Of a stretch of 64,000 nt of DNA, positions 1 through 8,566 are shown in pieces. The position numbers and the translations under genes were made by a program. The notes under the pieces are model-generated. The model saw only the letters and a list, made by a program, of their open reading frames with translations. It did no database searches and was not told the origin of the DNA. Position 1 is the stretch's first letter; every line of letters starts with the position of its first letter. Source of the stretch: Microbacterium arabinogalactanolyticum (GTDB lineage Bacteria > Actinomycetota > Actinomycetes > Actinomycetales > Microbacteriaceae); contig NZ_BRZC01000007.1 of the NCBI RefSeq assembly GCF_030268005.1, positions 426,297 through 490,296 on the forward strand. The letters run 5' to 3'.

Positions 1-560
1 TTGACGACCACGGTGCAGCCGGCCGCCAGCGCCGGGGCGATCTTGCGCGTGGCCATCGCGAACGGGAAGTTCCACGGGGTGATGAAGAACGACGGGCCCA
101 CCGGGCGCTGCGACACGATCATGCGACCGGTGCCCTCGGGGTTGCTGCCGTAGCGGCCGCTGATGCGCACGGCCTCCTCGCTGAACCAGCGCAGGAACTC
201 GCCGCCGTAGGCGACCTCGCCACGGGACTCGGCCAGCGGCTTGCCCATCTCGAGGGTCATCAGCAGCGCGAGATCCTCCTTGTGCTCCTGCACCAGCTCC
301 CAGGCGCGGCGCAGGATGTCACTGCGGGTGCGCGGGGCGGTGGCGGCCCAGGCGTCCTGCGCGGCGACAGCGGCGTCCAGAGCGCGGATGCCGTCGGCGG
401 GCGTCGCATCGGCGATCGAGGCGATCACCTGGTTGGTGGAGGGGTCGCGCACATCGAAGGTGCGCCCCTCCTCGGCATCCGTCCACTGGCCGCCGATGAA
501 GAGGCCGCCGGGGACGCGGGCGAGGAGTTCCTGCTCGTTCGGTGCGAGTGCAGTGCTCAT
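1..560 (-). CDS. gabD: Succinate-semialdehyde dehydrogenase, partial (C-terminus beyond window)
   Basis: NAD(P)-dependent aldehyde dehydrogenase that would oxidise succinic semialdehyde to succinate, the last step of GABA catabolism. Only the N-terminal 186 residues are visible. They show the opening FIGGQW segment, the MTLEMGKPLAESRGEV helix and the PWNFPFAM cofactor-binding segment of the family; the catalytic Cys/Glu region lies outside the window. The ATG at 560 follows an AGAGAAAGAAACC purine tract and starts 24 bases after the permease stop, so it is the last visible gene of the operon starting at gabT. The linked GABA aminotransferase favours succinic semialdehyde; 4-aminobutanal is the alternative substrate, and no separate 4-aminobutanal dehydrogenase is visible here. 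Confidence 0.85.
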   Translation of the reverse strand, partial: MSTALAPNEQELLARVPGGLFIGGQWTDAEEGRTFDVRDPSTNQVIASIADATPADGIRALDAAVAAQDAWAATAPRTRSDILRRAWELVQEHKEDLALLMTLEMGKPLAESRGEVAYGGEFLRWFSEEAVRISGRYGSNPEGTGRMIVSQRPVGPSFFITPWNFPFAMATRKIAPALAAGCTVVV

Positions 561-584
561 GGTTTCTCTTTCTCTCGAGGAGGA

Positions 585-2195
585 TCAGTGCTGGCGAAGG
601 CTGGGCGGCGCGTCCATGCTAAGCGTCTTGCCGCGGAAGAAGTCGGGGGATACGAATCTCTGCACGAGCATCAGCACCCCGCCGAAGACGAGCAGGCCGA
701 CGCCGATGAAGAACACGATGCCGATGCCGCCCTCGCCGTTCTCGTCGGCGCCGATCGCGATCGACCCGTAGTCGGGGGCGAGGCTGTCGATCGCCGTGAT
801 CACGAACAGCACCAGCAGGATGATGCCGCCGACCAGAGGGCTGGCGAACTTGAAGAAGAAGTCCTTGCCCGAGTCGAACCACTGGTGACGGAAGTACCAC
901 ACGCAGGACAGCGCGGTGATGCCGTAGTAGAAGCAGATCATCATGCCCAGCGCGAGGATCGTGTCCCACAGCGCGTCCTCGCTGAGGAAGCGCATCACGG
1001 CGTAGAAGCCACCCGCGACGACGGCCGAGGCGATCGTCGCGAACCCGGGCGTGAAGAACCGCGGGCTGACGCCGGCGAACCTCTTGGGCACGGCGCCGTA
1101 GTGGCCCATCGCCAGGAGGGTGCGAGCCGGCGAGATGAACGTCGACTGCAGCGAGGACGCCGACGAGGTGAGCACCGCGAGCGAGAGCAGGAAGGCCAGG
1201 CCGCCCATGACCGGACCCGACAGCGCGAAGAACACGTTGCCGCCGATCTCCTCGTTCGTGAGACCCAGTCCCTTGTCGCCGATCCCGGAGTACATCAGGC
1301 TGCTGACCGTGAGCAGGAGGTAGATCGCGATGATCGAGATCACCGTGAGCATGGCCGCGCGCCCCGGCGTGCGCTCGGGGTCCTTCGCCTCCTCGTTCAT
1401 CGTGAGGGTGACGTCCCACCCCCAGAACATGAAGACCGAGGCCGACAGGCCCATCACGATCATGGACAGGCCGCCCTTGATCTCGAACGGGTTGAACCAG
1501 GCGAACTCCGGCATGTGCGCCTCGAAGGCGCTGCCCTGCACGGTCTCGACGATCGCCATCACGGCGAACAGCACGAGGATCGCGATCTGGAACGCCACCA
1601 GGCCGTACTGCAGCTTCTGCGAGGTGGACACGTCGCGGTACGACACCCAGGTGGCCAGCGCGACGAAGATCAGGCACACGGCGACGTTCACGAACGGGTC
1701 GCGGGTGATCTCGGCGATGGCCTCGTTGCCGGAGATCTGCGAGATCAGCAGGAAGAGGAAGTCGACGGCGATGCCGGCGAGGTTGGAGAGCACCAGGATC
1801 GTCGCGACGATCAGGCCCCATCCCGCCATCCAGCCGACGTACGGGCCGAAAGCGCGCGTGGCCCAGGTGAAGGAGGTGCCCGAGTCGGGCATCGCCTTGT
1901 TGAGCTCGCGGTAGCCGAAGGCGACGAGCAGCATCGGGATGAACCCGAGCAGCAGGATCGCAGGCACCTGGAACCCGACGGCGCCGACCGCGCCGCCGAT
2001 GCCGGCCGTGTACGTGTACGCCGGGGCGATGCACGAGATGCCCATCACCAGGGCGCCCAGGACGCCCACCGTTCCGACGCTGAGTCCCTTGCGGGAGATG
2101 CCTCCGGTCACCGGGTCGGCGGTGCCGGGCACGGCGTCGCCCGGTGCGGCGGCGGATGCCGCAGTGGAGAGCGGAGACTTCGTCGACTCGCTCAT
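585..2195 (-). CDS. APC-family amino acid/polyamine permease
   Basis: A 536-residue integral membrane protein of the amino acid-polyamine-organocation superfamily with about 12 hydrophobic segments. The first one contains the GISCIAPAYTYTAGIG helix break typical of the family's substrate site, followed by FGYRELNKAMPDSGTSF. Its place between putrescine oxidase/stress protein and gabD suggests uptake of putrescine or GABA (inference). The start is the ATG at 2195, because AAGGAG lies 7 bases before it. A GTG at 2201 would overlap the upstream stop as GTGA but is almost on top of the ribosome-binding site. Confidence 0.88.
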   Translation of the reverse strand: MSESTKSPLSTAASAAAPGDAVPGTADPVTGGISRKGLSVGTVGVLGALVMGISCIAPAYTYTAGIGGAVGAVGFQVPAILLLGFIPMLLVAFGYRELNKAMPDSGTSFTWATRAFGPYVGWMAGWGLIVATILVLSNLAGIAVDFLFLLISQISGNEAIAEITRDPFVNVAVCLIFVALATWVSYRDVSTSQKLQYGLVAFQIAILVLFAVMAIVETVQGSAFEAHMPEFAWFNPFEIKGGLSMIVMGLSASVFMFWGWDVTLTMNEEAKDPERTPGRAAMLTVISIIAIYLLLTVSSLMYSGIGDKGLGLTNEEIGGNVFFALSGPVMGGLAFLLSLAVLTSSASSLQSTFISPARTLLAMGHYGAVPKRFAGVSPRFFTPGFATIASAVVAGGFYAVMRFLSEDALWDTILALGMMICFYYGITALSCVWYFRHQWFDSGKDFFFKFASPLVGGIILLVLFVITAIDSLAPDYGSIAIGADENGEGGIGIVFFIGVGLLVFGGVLMLVQRFVSPDFFRGKTLSMDAPPSLRQH

Positions 2196-2197
2196 GT

Positions 2198-3076
2198 TCA
2201 CGCTCCTTCGGCGCGGGTGCGGGGCACCACGATCATGGGGACGGGCAGCTCGCGGAGCATCTTCGCCGCGGTCGAGCCCAGGAACAGCCGGCGCGGCTGG
2301 GCGAGCCGGCTGGAGCCGACCAGCACGATCTCTCCCGGCAGCCAGTCCAGCTGCGCGACGGCGTCCTCGATGCTGTCGCCCCCGGCCTGCAGCACCTCGA
2401 CGTCGGTCTCGCCGGAGAGCCGGTCCCTGGCCGAGGCGAGCACCTGGTCGACGTGGGCGTCCTTCAGCAGCGTGATGGCGCCGGTGTTGAGACCCGCAGG
2501 AACGTCGAGGGGCATCAGCGAGACCAGCCGCACGGCGGCCCCGGATGCCGAGGCGAGGCGCACGGCGCTCTCCAGCAGCAGCTCCGCACCCGGGCGGGTG
2601 CCGGTGGCGACCGTGATGCGCGGCAGCCCGGCATCCGGCTCGCGCGAGAGTCCTGCCGGTGCGAGCGCCACGGGCACGGTCGAGGCGTGCAGCAGCTCGG
2701 ATGCCACCGAGCCGAGCCGGTGGCGGCGCAGGGCACCGCCGTTCGCGGCGCCGAGGACGAGCAGCGTGGCGCCGAACTCGTCTGCGGCGGCTTGCAGACC
2801 CTCGCCGAACGACTCGGCGAAGCGCACGTGGGCGCTGTGCACGATCCCGGCGGGGATGGTCTTCGCAGCATCCGCCAGCCAGGAGCGCGCCTGCTCGCGG
2901 AGAAGTTCCTCGTACGCGCGCTCGGGGGCGACGGCCTTGCTCATGGTGCCCTCGGAGGGCAGCACGATCACGACCCGCAGTGCAGCACCCGTGGCGCGCG
3001 CGAGGCGCGCGCCGAGGGCGAGCGCGTCGGCGCCCGCATCCGTCGCCGTGTAGCCGACGACGATCGAGCCGGTCAC
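2198..3076 (-). CDS. Tandem-domain universal stress protein (UspA family)
   Basis: A 292-residue cytoplasmic protein with two UspA domains. Each ends in the ATP-binding G-x2-G-x9-G-[ST] type motif: VLGAANGG...LGSVASELL in the first half and VGSSRLAQ...LGSTAAKML in the second. UspA proteins bind nucleotides and modulate stress survival; a specific role in polyamine catabolism is not established. The GTG start at 3076 overlaps the oxidase stop as GTGA, implying translational coupling. Stress proteins are often carried next to actinobacterial amine oxidase/permease genes, perhaps because the oxidase releases H2O2 (inference). Confidence 0.9.
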   Translation of the reverse strand: MTGSIVVGYTATDAGADALALGARLARATGAALRVVIVLPSEGTMSKAVAPERAYEELLREQARSWLADAAKTIPAGIVHSAHVRFAESFGEGLQAAADEFGATLLVLGAANGGALRRHRLGSVASELLHASTVPVALAPAGLSREPDAGLPRITVATGTRPGAELLLESAVRLASASGAAVRLVSLMPLDVPAGLNTGAITLLKDAHVDQVLASARDRLSGETDVEVLQAGGDSIEDAVAQLDWLPGEIVLVGSSRLAQPRRLFLGSTAAKMLRELPVPMIVVPRTRAEGA

Positions 3077-4476
3077 GCGTCGCCGCCGGCGGCGGCGCGC
3101 GCCTTCTCGACGATCTGGGATGCCGCCAGGCGGCCCATCCGGATCGCGCCGTCGACGTGCTGGTAGCCGGCGCCGGCCATGTCGCTGCAGGCGAAGTGGA
3201 TCGGGCCGACGGCGGAGCGCAGGTCGGCGCCGTAGCGGTGCAGCCCGCCCATGTCGAAGCTGGCGGCGTAGGCGCCTCGGGTCCACTCCTCGGTGCCCCA
3301 GTCGCTCTCGTAGTAGACGACCGGGTTCTTCGCCTCGGGGCCGTAGTAGTGCGACAGCGACTCGAGGATGCGCTCCTTGCGCTCCTCGGCGCTCAGTGCG
3401 AACAGGTCGTCGGCGTTGCGGTCGCTGACGAAGCCGACCAGCGTGCCGCGCTCATCGCCGTGGTTGGTGTTGTCGTAGGCCTCGTGCGAGAGCTCGTACG
3501 GGCTGAACGCGGTGCCGCTGAGGCCCTGCTCGCGCCAGAACGGACGGTCGTACACCGCGTGCACCTTGATGACGAAGCCCATCGACAGATGCTGGTGCAG
3601 CTGGTGCTGGCGACGCGGCAGCGGCGGGACGAACGAGATCCGGTTGTAGAGCACCGGGGCGTGCGCGAGGATCGCGAAGCGCGCGCGCACGGTGGTCCTG
3701 TCGGTCACGGCGACGACGCCGCCGGTCCCCGAACCCGACGAGGGGTCGGACCACTCCAGGCTGCGGACGGGCTGCCCCAGCAGCACGTCGTGGCCGAGGC
3801 GCTCGGCGAGCAGCAGCGGAACCTGCTGCAGGCCTCCGACGACGCGCTTGTCGAGGATGAAGTCGGCGTCGACGAGGTTCGAGTAGGAGCCCGCGGATGC
3901 CGCCATCAGCAGCGACTGCAGCAGCGAGAACGCGTGCGTCGGCTTGGTGAGCATGGCCGAGCCCGTGGCGAAGGCGAGGTTGCGGATCGCCTCGTCGTCG
4001 TCGGTCTGCGTGCGCAGCCAGGCATCCCAGGTGATGCTGTCCCACTCCGCCGCGTTCGGGTGCTCCCAGGGGCGGTCGGGGTCGATCTCGGCGACCATCG
4101 CGTCGAGACGCTCGGTGACATCTGCGATGATCTTCTCGGTCGCGGGCGACACCGGGAACATCTCGCCGGTGAAGCGGTGCACGACTCCGTCGGGGCCGAC
4201 GTAGACGCTGTCGCCCTCGCGGTAGCGGCTGAAGGTCTCCAGACCGAGCTCCTCGACCGTCTGCTTCAGGGCGTCCTGATCCGGCGAGATCCACTGGCCG
4301 CCGAGCTCGAGCATGGCGCCGTCGATGACGTCGGTCCACAGCCGGCCGCCGACGCGGTCGCGCGCCTCCAGCACGGCGACGGAGAGGCCCGCCCTGCGCA
4401 GCTCGTTGGCTGCGGTGAGGCCGGCGGCGCCGGCTCCGATGATGACGACGTCGCGGCTGATCTCGTGCTCGCTCAT
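3073..4476 (-). CDS. puo: FAD-dependent amine oxidase, probable putrescine oxidase
   Basis: Flavin monoamine oxidase of 467 residues. The dinucleotide-binding motif VVIIGAGAAGL starts near residue 9, with the second-shell EARDRVGGR motif about 20 residues later. The C-terminal FAD segment reads DMAGAGYQHVDGAIRMG. The overall pattern is that of actinobacterial putrescine oxidases, which convert putrescine and O2 to 4-aminobutanal, NH3 and H2O2. The neighbouring gabT and gabD make putrescine the best substrate; tyramine-type amines remain possible. ATG at 4476 follows AAAGGAG. An 89-base gap carrying a strong hairpin separates it from gabT. Confidence 0.85.
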   Translation of the reverse strand: MSEHEISRDVVIIGAGAAGLTAANELRRAGLSVAVLEARDRVGGRLWTDVIDGAMLELGGQWISPDQDALKQTVEELGLETFSRYREGDSVYVGPDGVVHRFTGEMFPVSPATEKIIADVTERLDAMVAEIDPDRPWEHPNAAEWDSITWDAWLRTQTDDDEAIRNLAFATGSAMLTKPTHAFSLLQSLLMAASAGSYSNLVDADFILDKRVVGGLQQVPLLLAERLGHDVLLGQPVRSLEWSDPSSGSGTGGVVAVTDRTTVRARFAILAHAPVLYNRISFVPPLPRRQHQLHQHLSMGFVIKVHAVYDRPFWREQGLSGTAFSPYELSHEAYDNTNHGDERGTLVGFVSDRNADDLFALSAEERKERILESLSHYYGPEAKNPVVYYESDWGTEEWTRGAYAASFDMGGLHRYGADLRSAVGPIHFACSDMAGAGYQHVDGAIRMGRLAASQIVEKARAAAGGDA

Positions 4477-4518
4477 GAGCGATCTCCTTTGATGCAGAGG
4501 GTGAGGTGTGAAGGTGCT

Positions 4519-4561
4519 GCCGGCCGCGATCCCTGATCCCCCGACCAGGATCGCGGCCGGC
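4519..4561 (-). terminator. Intra-operon hairpin between gabT and the amine oxidase gene
   Basis: Perfect 14-bp inverted repeat GCCGGCCGCGATCC / GGATCGCGGCCGGC with a 15-base loop, starting 5 bases after the gabT stop. No T-run follows. It could be a partial terminator or an RNA-stabilising element that sets the gabT to oxidase expression ratio. Confidence 0.6.
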
Positions 4562-4565
4562 GGTC

Positions 4566-5933
4566 TCAGTTGCCCTGGGCGTTCGCGAGCGCGGCCGCGA
4601 CGACGTCCAGGCCGTCGTTCAGCAACTCGTCGCCGATCGACAGCGGCGGCAGGAAGCGGATGACGTTGCCGAAGGTGCCGCAGGTCAGGACGATGACGCC
4701 CTCGGCGGTGCAGGCCTTGGCGACGGCGCCGGTGAGGGCGGTATCCGGCTCCCCCGTCTCGGGGTTCACGAACTCGGCGGCCATCATCGCGCCGTGGCCG
4801 CGGACGTCGCCGATGCGCGGGTCGGTCGCCTTGATGGCCTCGAGGCGGTCGCGCAGGATGCTGCCGATCTGCTGCGCGCGCTCGACGAGGCCCTCGTTCT
4901 CGAAGGCGTCGATCGCTGCCAGTGCGGCGGCGCAGGCGACGGGGTTGCCGCCGTAGGTGCCGCCCAGGCCACCGGCGTGCGCGGCGTCCATGATCTCGGC
5001 ACGGCCGGTGACGCCGGCGAGCGGGAGACCGGCGGCGATGCCCTTGGCGGTGGTGATGAGGTCGGGCTCGATGCCGAAGATCTCGCTGGCGAACATGGCG
5101 CCGGTGCGGGCGAAGCCGGTCTGCACCTCGTCGGCGATGAAGACGACGCCGTTGGCGCGGCTCCACTCGACGATCGCCTCGAGGAACCCGTCGGCGGGGA
5201 CGATGAAGCCGCCCTCGCCCTGGATGGGCTCGATGATGACGGCGGCCAGGTTGTCGGCGCCGACCTGCTTCTCGATGAGCGTGATGGCGCGCTTGGCGGC
5301 CTCGGCGCCGGACAGGCCGTCGCGGTAGGGGTACGAAGCGGGCACGCGGTAGACCTCGGGGGCGAACGGCCCGAAGCCGGACTTGTACGGCATCGACTTC
5401 GCGGTCAGCGCCATCGTGAGGTTGGTGCGGCCGTGGTAGCCGTGGTCGAAGGCGACGACGGCCTGGCGTCCGGTGTGCTTGCGGGCGATCTTGATCGCGT
5501 TCTCGACGGCCTCGGCGCCGGAGTTGAACAGCGCCGTCTTCTTGGCGAAGTCGCCGGGGGTCAGGCGGTTCAGCGCCTCGGCCACCTCGATGTAGGACTC
5601 GTAGGGCGAGATCATGAAGCAGGTGTGGGTGAACTGCGCTGCCTGGGCTGCGACTGCCGCGGCGACCTTGGGGTGCGCGTTGCCGACGCTGGTCACGGCG
5701 ATGCCGGAGCCGAGGTCGATGAGCGAGTTGCCGTCCGCGTCGAGGACCACTCCGCCACCCGCGGCCACGACGGCGACCGGCATGGACGTGGAGACGCCGC
5801 CGGCGACGGCATCCGCCTTGCGGGCGAGGATCGCGGCCGAGCGGGGCCCGGGGAGTTCGGTGACGACGCGACGGACCTGCTCGAGGGTGGGTCCGCCGGC
5901 GGGGATCGTGGAGGTCTCGTCGATGAGTGTCAT
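4566..5933 (-). CDS. gabT: 4-aminobutyrate aminotransferase
   Basis: Class III PLP aminotransferase of 455 residues, the normal GabT length. It transfers the amino group of GABA to 2-oxoglutarate, giving succinic semialdehyde and glutamate. Visible motifs are FNSGAEAVENAIKIAR (phosphate binding), FDHGYHGRTN, IADEVQTGFARTG (the Asp contacting the pyridine nitrogen) and TAKGIAAGLPLAGV with the Schiff-base lysine. It is the first gene of the operon leading to putrescine oxidase, stress protein, permease and gabD. No ribosome-binding site precedes the ATG at 5933; a TAGCCT hexamer ends 6 bases upstream, as expected for a leaderless transcript. Confidence 0.93.
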   Translation of the reverse strand: MTLIDETSTIPAGGPTLEQVRRVVTELPGPRSAAILARKADAVAGGVSTSMPVAVVAAGGGVVLDADGNSLIDLGSGIAVTSVGNAHPKVAAAVAAQAAQFTHTCFMISPYESYIEVAEALNRLTPGDFAKKTALFNSGAEAVENAIKIARKHTGRQAVVAFDHGYHGRTNLTMALTAKSMPYKSGFGPFAPEVYRVPASYPYRDGLSGAEAAKRAITLIEKQVGADNLAAVIIEPIQGEGGFIVPADGFLEAIVEWSRANGVVFIADEVQTGFARTGAMFASEIFGIEPDLITTAKGIAAGLPLAGVTGRAEIMDAAHAGGLGGTYGGNPVACAAALAAIDAFENEGLVERAQQIGSILRDRLEAIKATDPRIGDVRGHGAMMAAEFVNPETGEPDTALTGAVAKACTAEGVIVLTCGTFGNVIRFLPPLSIGDELLNDGLDVVAAALANAQGN

Positions 5934-5939
5934 GAGGCG

Positions 5940-5945
5940 AGGCTA
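5940..5945 (-). promoter_or_regulatory. Leaderless-type -10 element of gabT
   Basis: TAGCCT on the minus strand, 6 bases before the gabT ATG, places transcription initiation at or next to the start codon. Positions 5979-5986 contain the palindrome ACAATTGT, a possible part of a PucR-type operator in this 93-base divergent region; this is weak. Confidence 0.45.
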
Positions 5946-6026
5946 CGTCCGGCCGCACACGGATGCATTCGCCCGCCCGTACAATTGTGCTGAGCACTTC
6001 GCCGCTTCGTACATTCTGGAGACGCC

Positions 6027-7526
6027 ATGGAACCCGCCGCCGCGCCGACCCTGCGCACCCTGCTCGGCCGGCGCGACCTCGGGCTGCGCCTGGTGTCCGA
6101 CGAGTCGGAGCTGGTCGACGGCGCGCTGGAGCAGCCCGTTCGCTGGGTGCACAACTCCGACCTGGTGGACCCCACGCCGTTCCTCGCCGAGGACCTGGTG
6201 CTGCTGACCACCGGCATGCAGCTCGCCGAGGAGGACGCTGAGGGCGCCGCCGCGTACGTCGCGCGCCTGGTCCACCGCGGCGTGCTCGCTCTCGGGTTCG
6301 GCTCCGGCGTGCACCGCGTCGGCGTGCCCGACGAGCTCATCGCCGCGTGCGCGCACGCCGGGCTCGCACTGTTCGAGGTCCCCTACGACATCCCGTTCCT
6401 CGCGATCGCCCGCGCGCATGCTGAAGCCATCGCGGCCGCCGCGTACGCCCGGCGCACCTGGGCACTCGAGGCGCAGCGCGCGCTCGCGATCGCCGCGCTC
6501 CGCCCGCACGGACTGGAGTCGACGCTGTCCGAGCTGTCGCGCCGGCTCGGCTGCTGGGTGGGGATGTACGACGCGACGGGCGCACTGAGTCACGAGCATC
6601 CGGCCGCGCTCGGATCGGGAGCGGATGCCGTCGCCGCCGGAGTCGCCGAACTGCTGGCCCGCGGCGGTGCGGCCAGCCGGACGATCGAGGATCCCGACGG
6701 CGCCTTCACGCTGTTCACCCTGGGGCGCACCGGCCAGCTGCGCGGCGTGATCGCGATCGAGGCGGCGGCGCTGGACGCCGAGACCCGCGCGGTCATCACC
6801 TCCGTGATCGCGATGGCAGGACTCGCGCTGGAGCAGAACGAGCAGATGTCCAGGGCTCGCCGCCGGATGCACACGCAACTGCTGGCGTCGCTGCAGGACG
6901 ACGACCCGACGCTGGCGCGACGCGTGCTCGGCTCCCTTCCGGCCGCCCCGATCGTGCTGGCCGTCGCCGAACCGTCGCGTGCCGGTGCCCTGATCGACTG
7001 GTGGGAGAGGCGGCGGACGGACGCCGGGGTCGCCTCCTTCGTGGCCGAGGACCCGGATGGCGTGACGATCTGCCTCTCCGCCGCGGACGCCGCCGAGTTC
7101 GACGAGGCCGCCGGCCGGCTCGGCATCCGGATCGGGCTCTCCGGGGCCGGGGAGTACAGCGGGTTCTCGCAGGCGCACGCGCAGGCACTCACCGCGCTGC
7201 GACGCGGGCGGAGCGGGGTCACCCGGTACGCGGATGCCACTTCCGGCGGCGTGCTCGACACTCTGGGCGGGGAGGAGACACGGCTGCTCGCCCGCACGCG
7301 CCTGGCCCCGCTGCGCCGCCACGACGAGGAGACCGGCGGCGAGCTGGAGCTCACTCTGCGGGTCTGGCTGGAGCACGACGCCCACAGCGAGCGGACCGCC
7401 GCCGCCCTCGGCATCCACCGTCACACGCTGCGCACGCGCATCGCGCAGGCGGCCGGGCTGCTCGGCTCGGACCTGTCGTCGTTCCCCGCGCGGGCCGAGC
7501 TGTGGGCCGTGCTGCGCGCGGCGTGA
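6027..7526 (+). CDS. PucR-family transcriptional regulator
   Basis: A 499-residue regulator with the three-part PucR layout: N-terminal purine-catabolism/PucR ligand domain (about residues 8-125), a central GGDEF-like region, and a C-terminal helix-turn-helix in the segment LEHDAHSERTAAALGIHRHTLRTRI (split here only for description: HTH around residues 450-480). PucR-type proteins usually activate nitrogen-compound catabolism. It is divergent from gabT across 93 bases, so it is the probable activator of the putrescine/GABA operon (inference from position). ATG at 6027 is preceded by GGAG at a good distance. Confidence 0.88.
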   Translation: MEPAAAPTLRTLLGRRDLGLRLVSDESELVDGALEQPVRWVHNSDLVDPTPFLAEDLVLLTTGMQLAEEDAEGAAAYVARLVHRGVLALGFGSGVHRVGVPDELIAACAHAGLALFEVPYDIPFLAIARAHAEAIAAAAYARRTWALEAQRALAIAALRPHGLESTLSELSRRLGCWVGMYDATGALSHEHPAALGSGADAVAAGVAELLARGGAASRTIEDPDGAFTLFTLGRTGQLRGVIAIEAAALDAETRAVITSVIAMAGLALEQNEQMSRARRRMHTQLLASLQDDDPTLARRVLGSLPAAPIVLAVAEPSRAGALIDWWERRRTDAGVASFVAEDPDGVTICLSAADAAEFDEAAGRLGIRIGLSGAGEYSGFSQAHAQALTALRRGRSGVTRYADATSGGVLDTLGGEETRLLARTRLAPLRRHDEETGGELELTLRVWLEHDAHSERTAAALGIHRHTLRTRIAQAAGLLGSDLSSFPARAELWAVLRAA

Positions 7527-7547
7527 CACGGCCGGCGGCGCCGGAGA

Positions 7548-7961
7548 TCAGCGCTGCAGGATGCGCTCGGCGAGGATCCGCCTGCTCTGCAGCACGTCGG
7601 ACTCGGTCTGGGCGATGAGAGCCGCGACATCGTCGAAGCGCAGCGTCGGACGCATCCTCTCGTGCAGGAGTACCCGCATGAACCGGCCGTACAGGTCGAG
7701 ATCGAGGTCGTGGACGTAGACCTCCACGCGCCGCGCCCGCTCCCCCGCGAACGTGGGATTCGTGCCGATGCTGACCGTGGCGCCCCACGGCGAGGAGCCG
7801 CTGCCGCCGATGAGCGCCGTCGCGACGTAGACGCCGTCCTCGGGGATGTCCGCATCGGGGCACGCCAGGTTCGCCGTGGGGAATCCGATCACGCGTCCTC
7901 GGCCGTCGCCGGGGACGACGCGCCCGCCGAGCGCGAGCGGGCCGCTGCGCGCCGGATTCAT
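7548..7961 (-). CDS. rcaA: Stand-alone riboflavin kinase (RcaA-like)
   Basis: A 137-residue flavokinase domain with the signature GRGRVIGFPTANL near residue 20 (Mg/ATP and riboflavin binding) and the SIGTNPTF segment later. It phosphorylates riboflavin to FMN. Bacterial housekeeping RibF is normally bifunctional (FAD synthetase plus kinase, about 310 residues); here the N-terminal adenylyltransferase half is absent. It overlaps the flavin reductase gene by ATGA and converges with the PucR gene. In Microbacterium maritypicum G10, RcaA was characterised as the riboflavin kinase of the riboflavin-catabolic cluster, and the rest of that gene set lies next door. The family call is strong; the rca assignment rests on gene content. 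Confidence 0.85.
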   Translation of the reverse strand: MNPARSGPLALGGRVVPGDGRGRVIGFPTANLACPDADIPEDGVYVATALIGGSGSSPWGATVSIGTNPTFAGERARRVEVYVHDLDLDLYGRFMRVLLHERMRPTLRFDDVAALIAQTESDVLQSRRILAERILQR

Positions 7962-8467
7962 CCGCGTGGCGGGTCGCCGACGATGCTGCGGTAGCGGCTC
8001 TGGTGGAACACGAGCGGCTCGATGCCGTCGAAGAGCTGCACGTCCGCGATCTCGTACAGCGCGATCTCGTGATCGCCGCCGTCGTAGGTGGCGTAGGGGC
8101 GGCAGGTGAGCCAGAGCGCGGCCCCGTCGACCAGCAGGGCACCCTGCTCCGCGCGCTGCATCGCCTGGTCGCCGAACCTGTCGCCCTCGCGAGAGGCGAG
8201 CCGACGGGAGAACTGCTCCTGGTCGTGACCCAGCACGCTCATGCCCAGCTCGGGCACGCCGCGCAGCTGCGGCCACGTGCGCGAGGTACGGGCCGCACTG
8301 ATCGCGACCAGCGCGGGCTCCAGCGAGATCGACGTGAAGGAGTTCACCGCCATGCCGACGGGCGCTCCCTCGACCTCGGCGGCGAGCGCGACCACGCCCG
8401 TCGGGTAGAGCGAGAAGGCGCGGCGCAGAGCGAGGTCACGGGTGAGCGGTTCTGCCACAGAGGTCAT
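7958..8467 (-). CDS. rcaB: Flavin reductase (RcaB-like)
   Basis: A 169-residue protein of the flavin reductase-like/FMN-binding split-barrel family, with the FSLYPTGVVALAA start, the FTSISLEPALVAISAARTS flavin-binding strand and the DGGDHEIALYEI histidine segment typical of NAD(P)H:flavin reductases of two-component monooxygenases. It would reduce FMN for the LLM-class enzyme encoded at 10069-11433. It is the first gene of a two-gene unit with the riboflavin kinase. The promoter region is shared with padR and contains a GTCAA-N2-TTGAC palindrome 14 bases upstream of the start. AAAGGAACCGGAG precedes the ATG. Confidence 0.88.
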   Translation of the reverse strand: MTSVAEPLTRDLALRRAFSLYPTGVVALAAEVEGAPVGMAVNSFTSISLEPALVAISAARTSRTWPQLRGVPELGMSVLGHDQEQFSRRLASREGDRFGDQAMQRAEQGALLVDGAALWLTCRPYATYDGGDHEIALYEIADVQLFDGIEPLVFHQSRYRSIVGDPPRG

Positions 8468-8481
8468 CTCCGGTTCCTTTC

Positions 8482-8493
8482 GTCAACTTTGAC
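8482..8493. promoter_or_regulatory. Putative PadR operator in the rcaB/padR intergenic region
   Basis: GTCAA-CT-TTGAC perfect palindrome. Read on the minus strand the site is ATAGTCAA-AG-TTGAC and overlaps a TATAGT -10-like hexamer for rcaB. Its left arm is identical over 8 bases to the palindrome at 14321-14340 in front of the ABC transporter operon. Confidence 0.6.
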
Positions 8494-8554
8494 TATATAA
8501 AACTGTACGACATCGTGATCATGCAAGACAACACGGATCCGGCCTCCAGCTGGA

Positions 8555-8560
8555 TAGCAT
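8555..8560 (+). promoter_or_regulatory. Leaderless-type -10 element of the padR gene
   Basis: TAGCAT ends 6 bases before the ATG at 8567 and there is no ribosome-binding site, as for several other genes in this window. Confidence 0.4.
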
Positions 8561-8566
8561 GGGCCC

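Noticed and set aside
282..3053. Long open frame opposite the permease, stress protein and oxidase genes
   Set aside because: It lies antisense to three well-supported genes, has His/Arg/Asp/Gly-rich composition without any domain, and is an effect of high GC with few stops. The same holds for the other long opposite-strand frames in the window.
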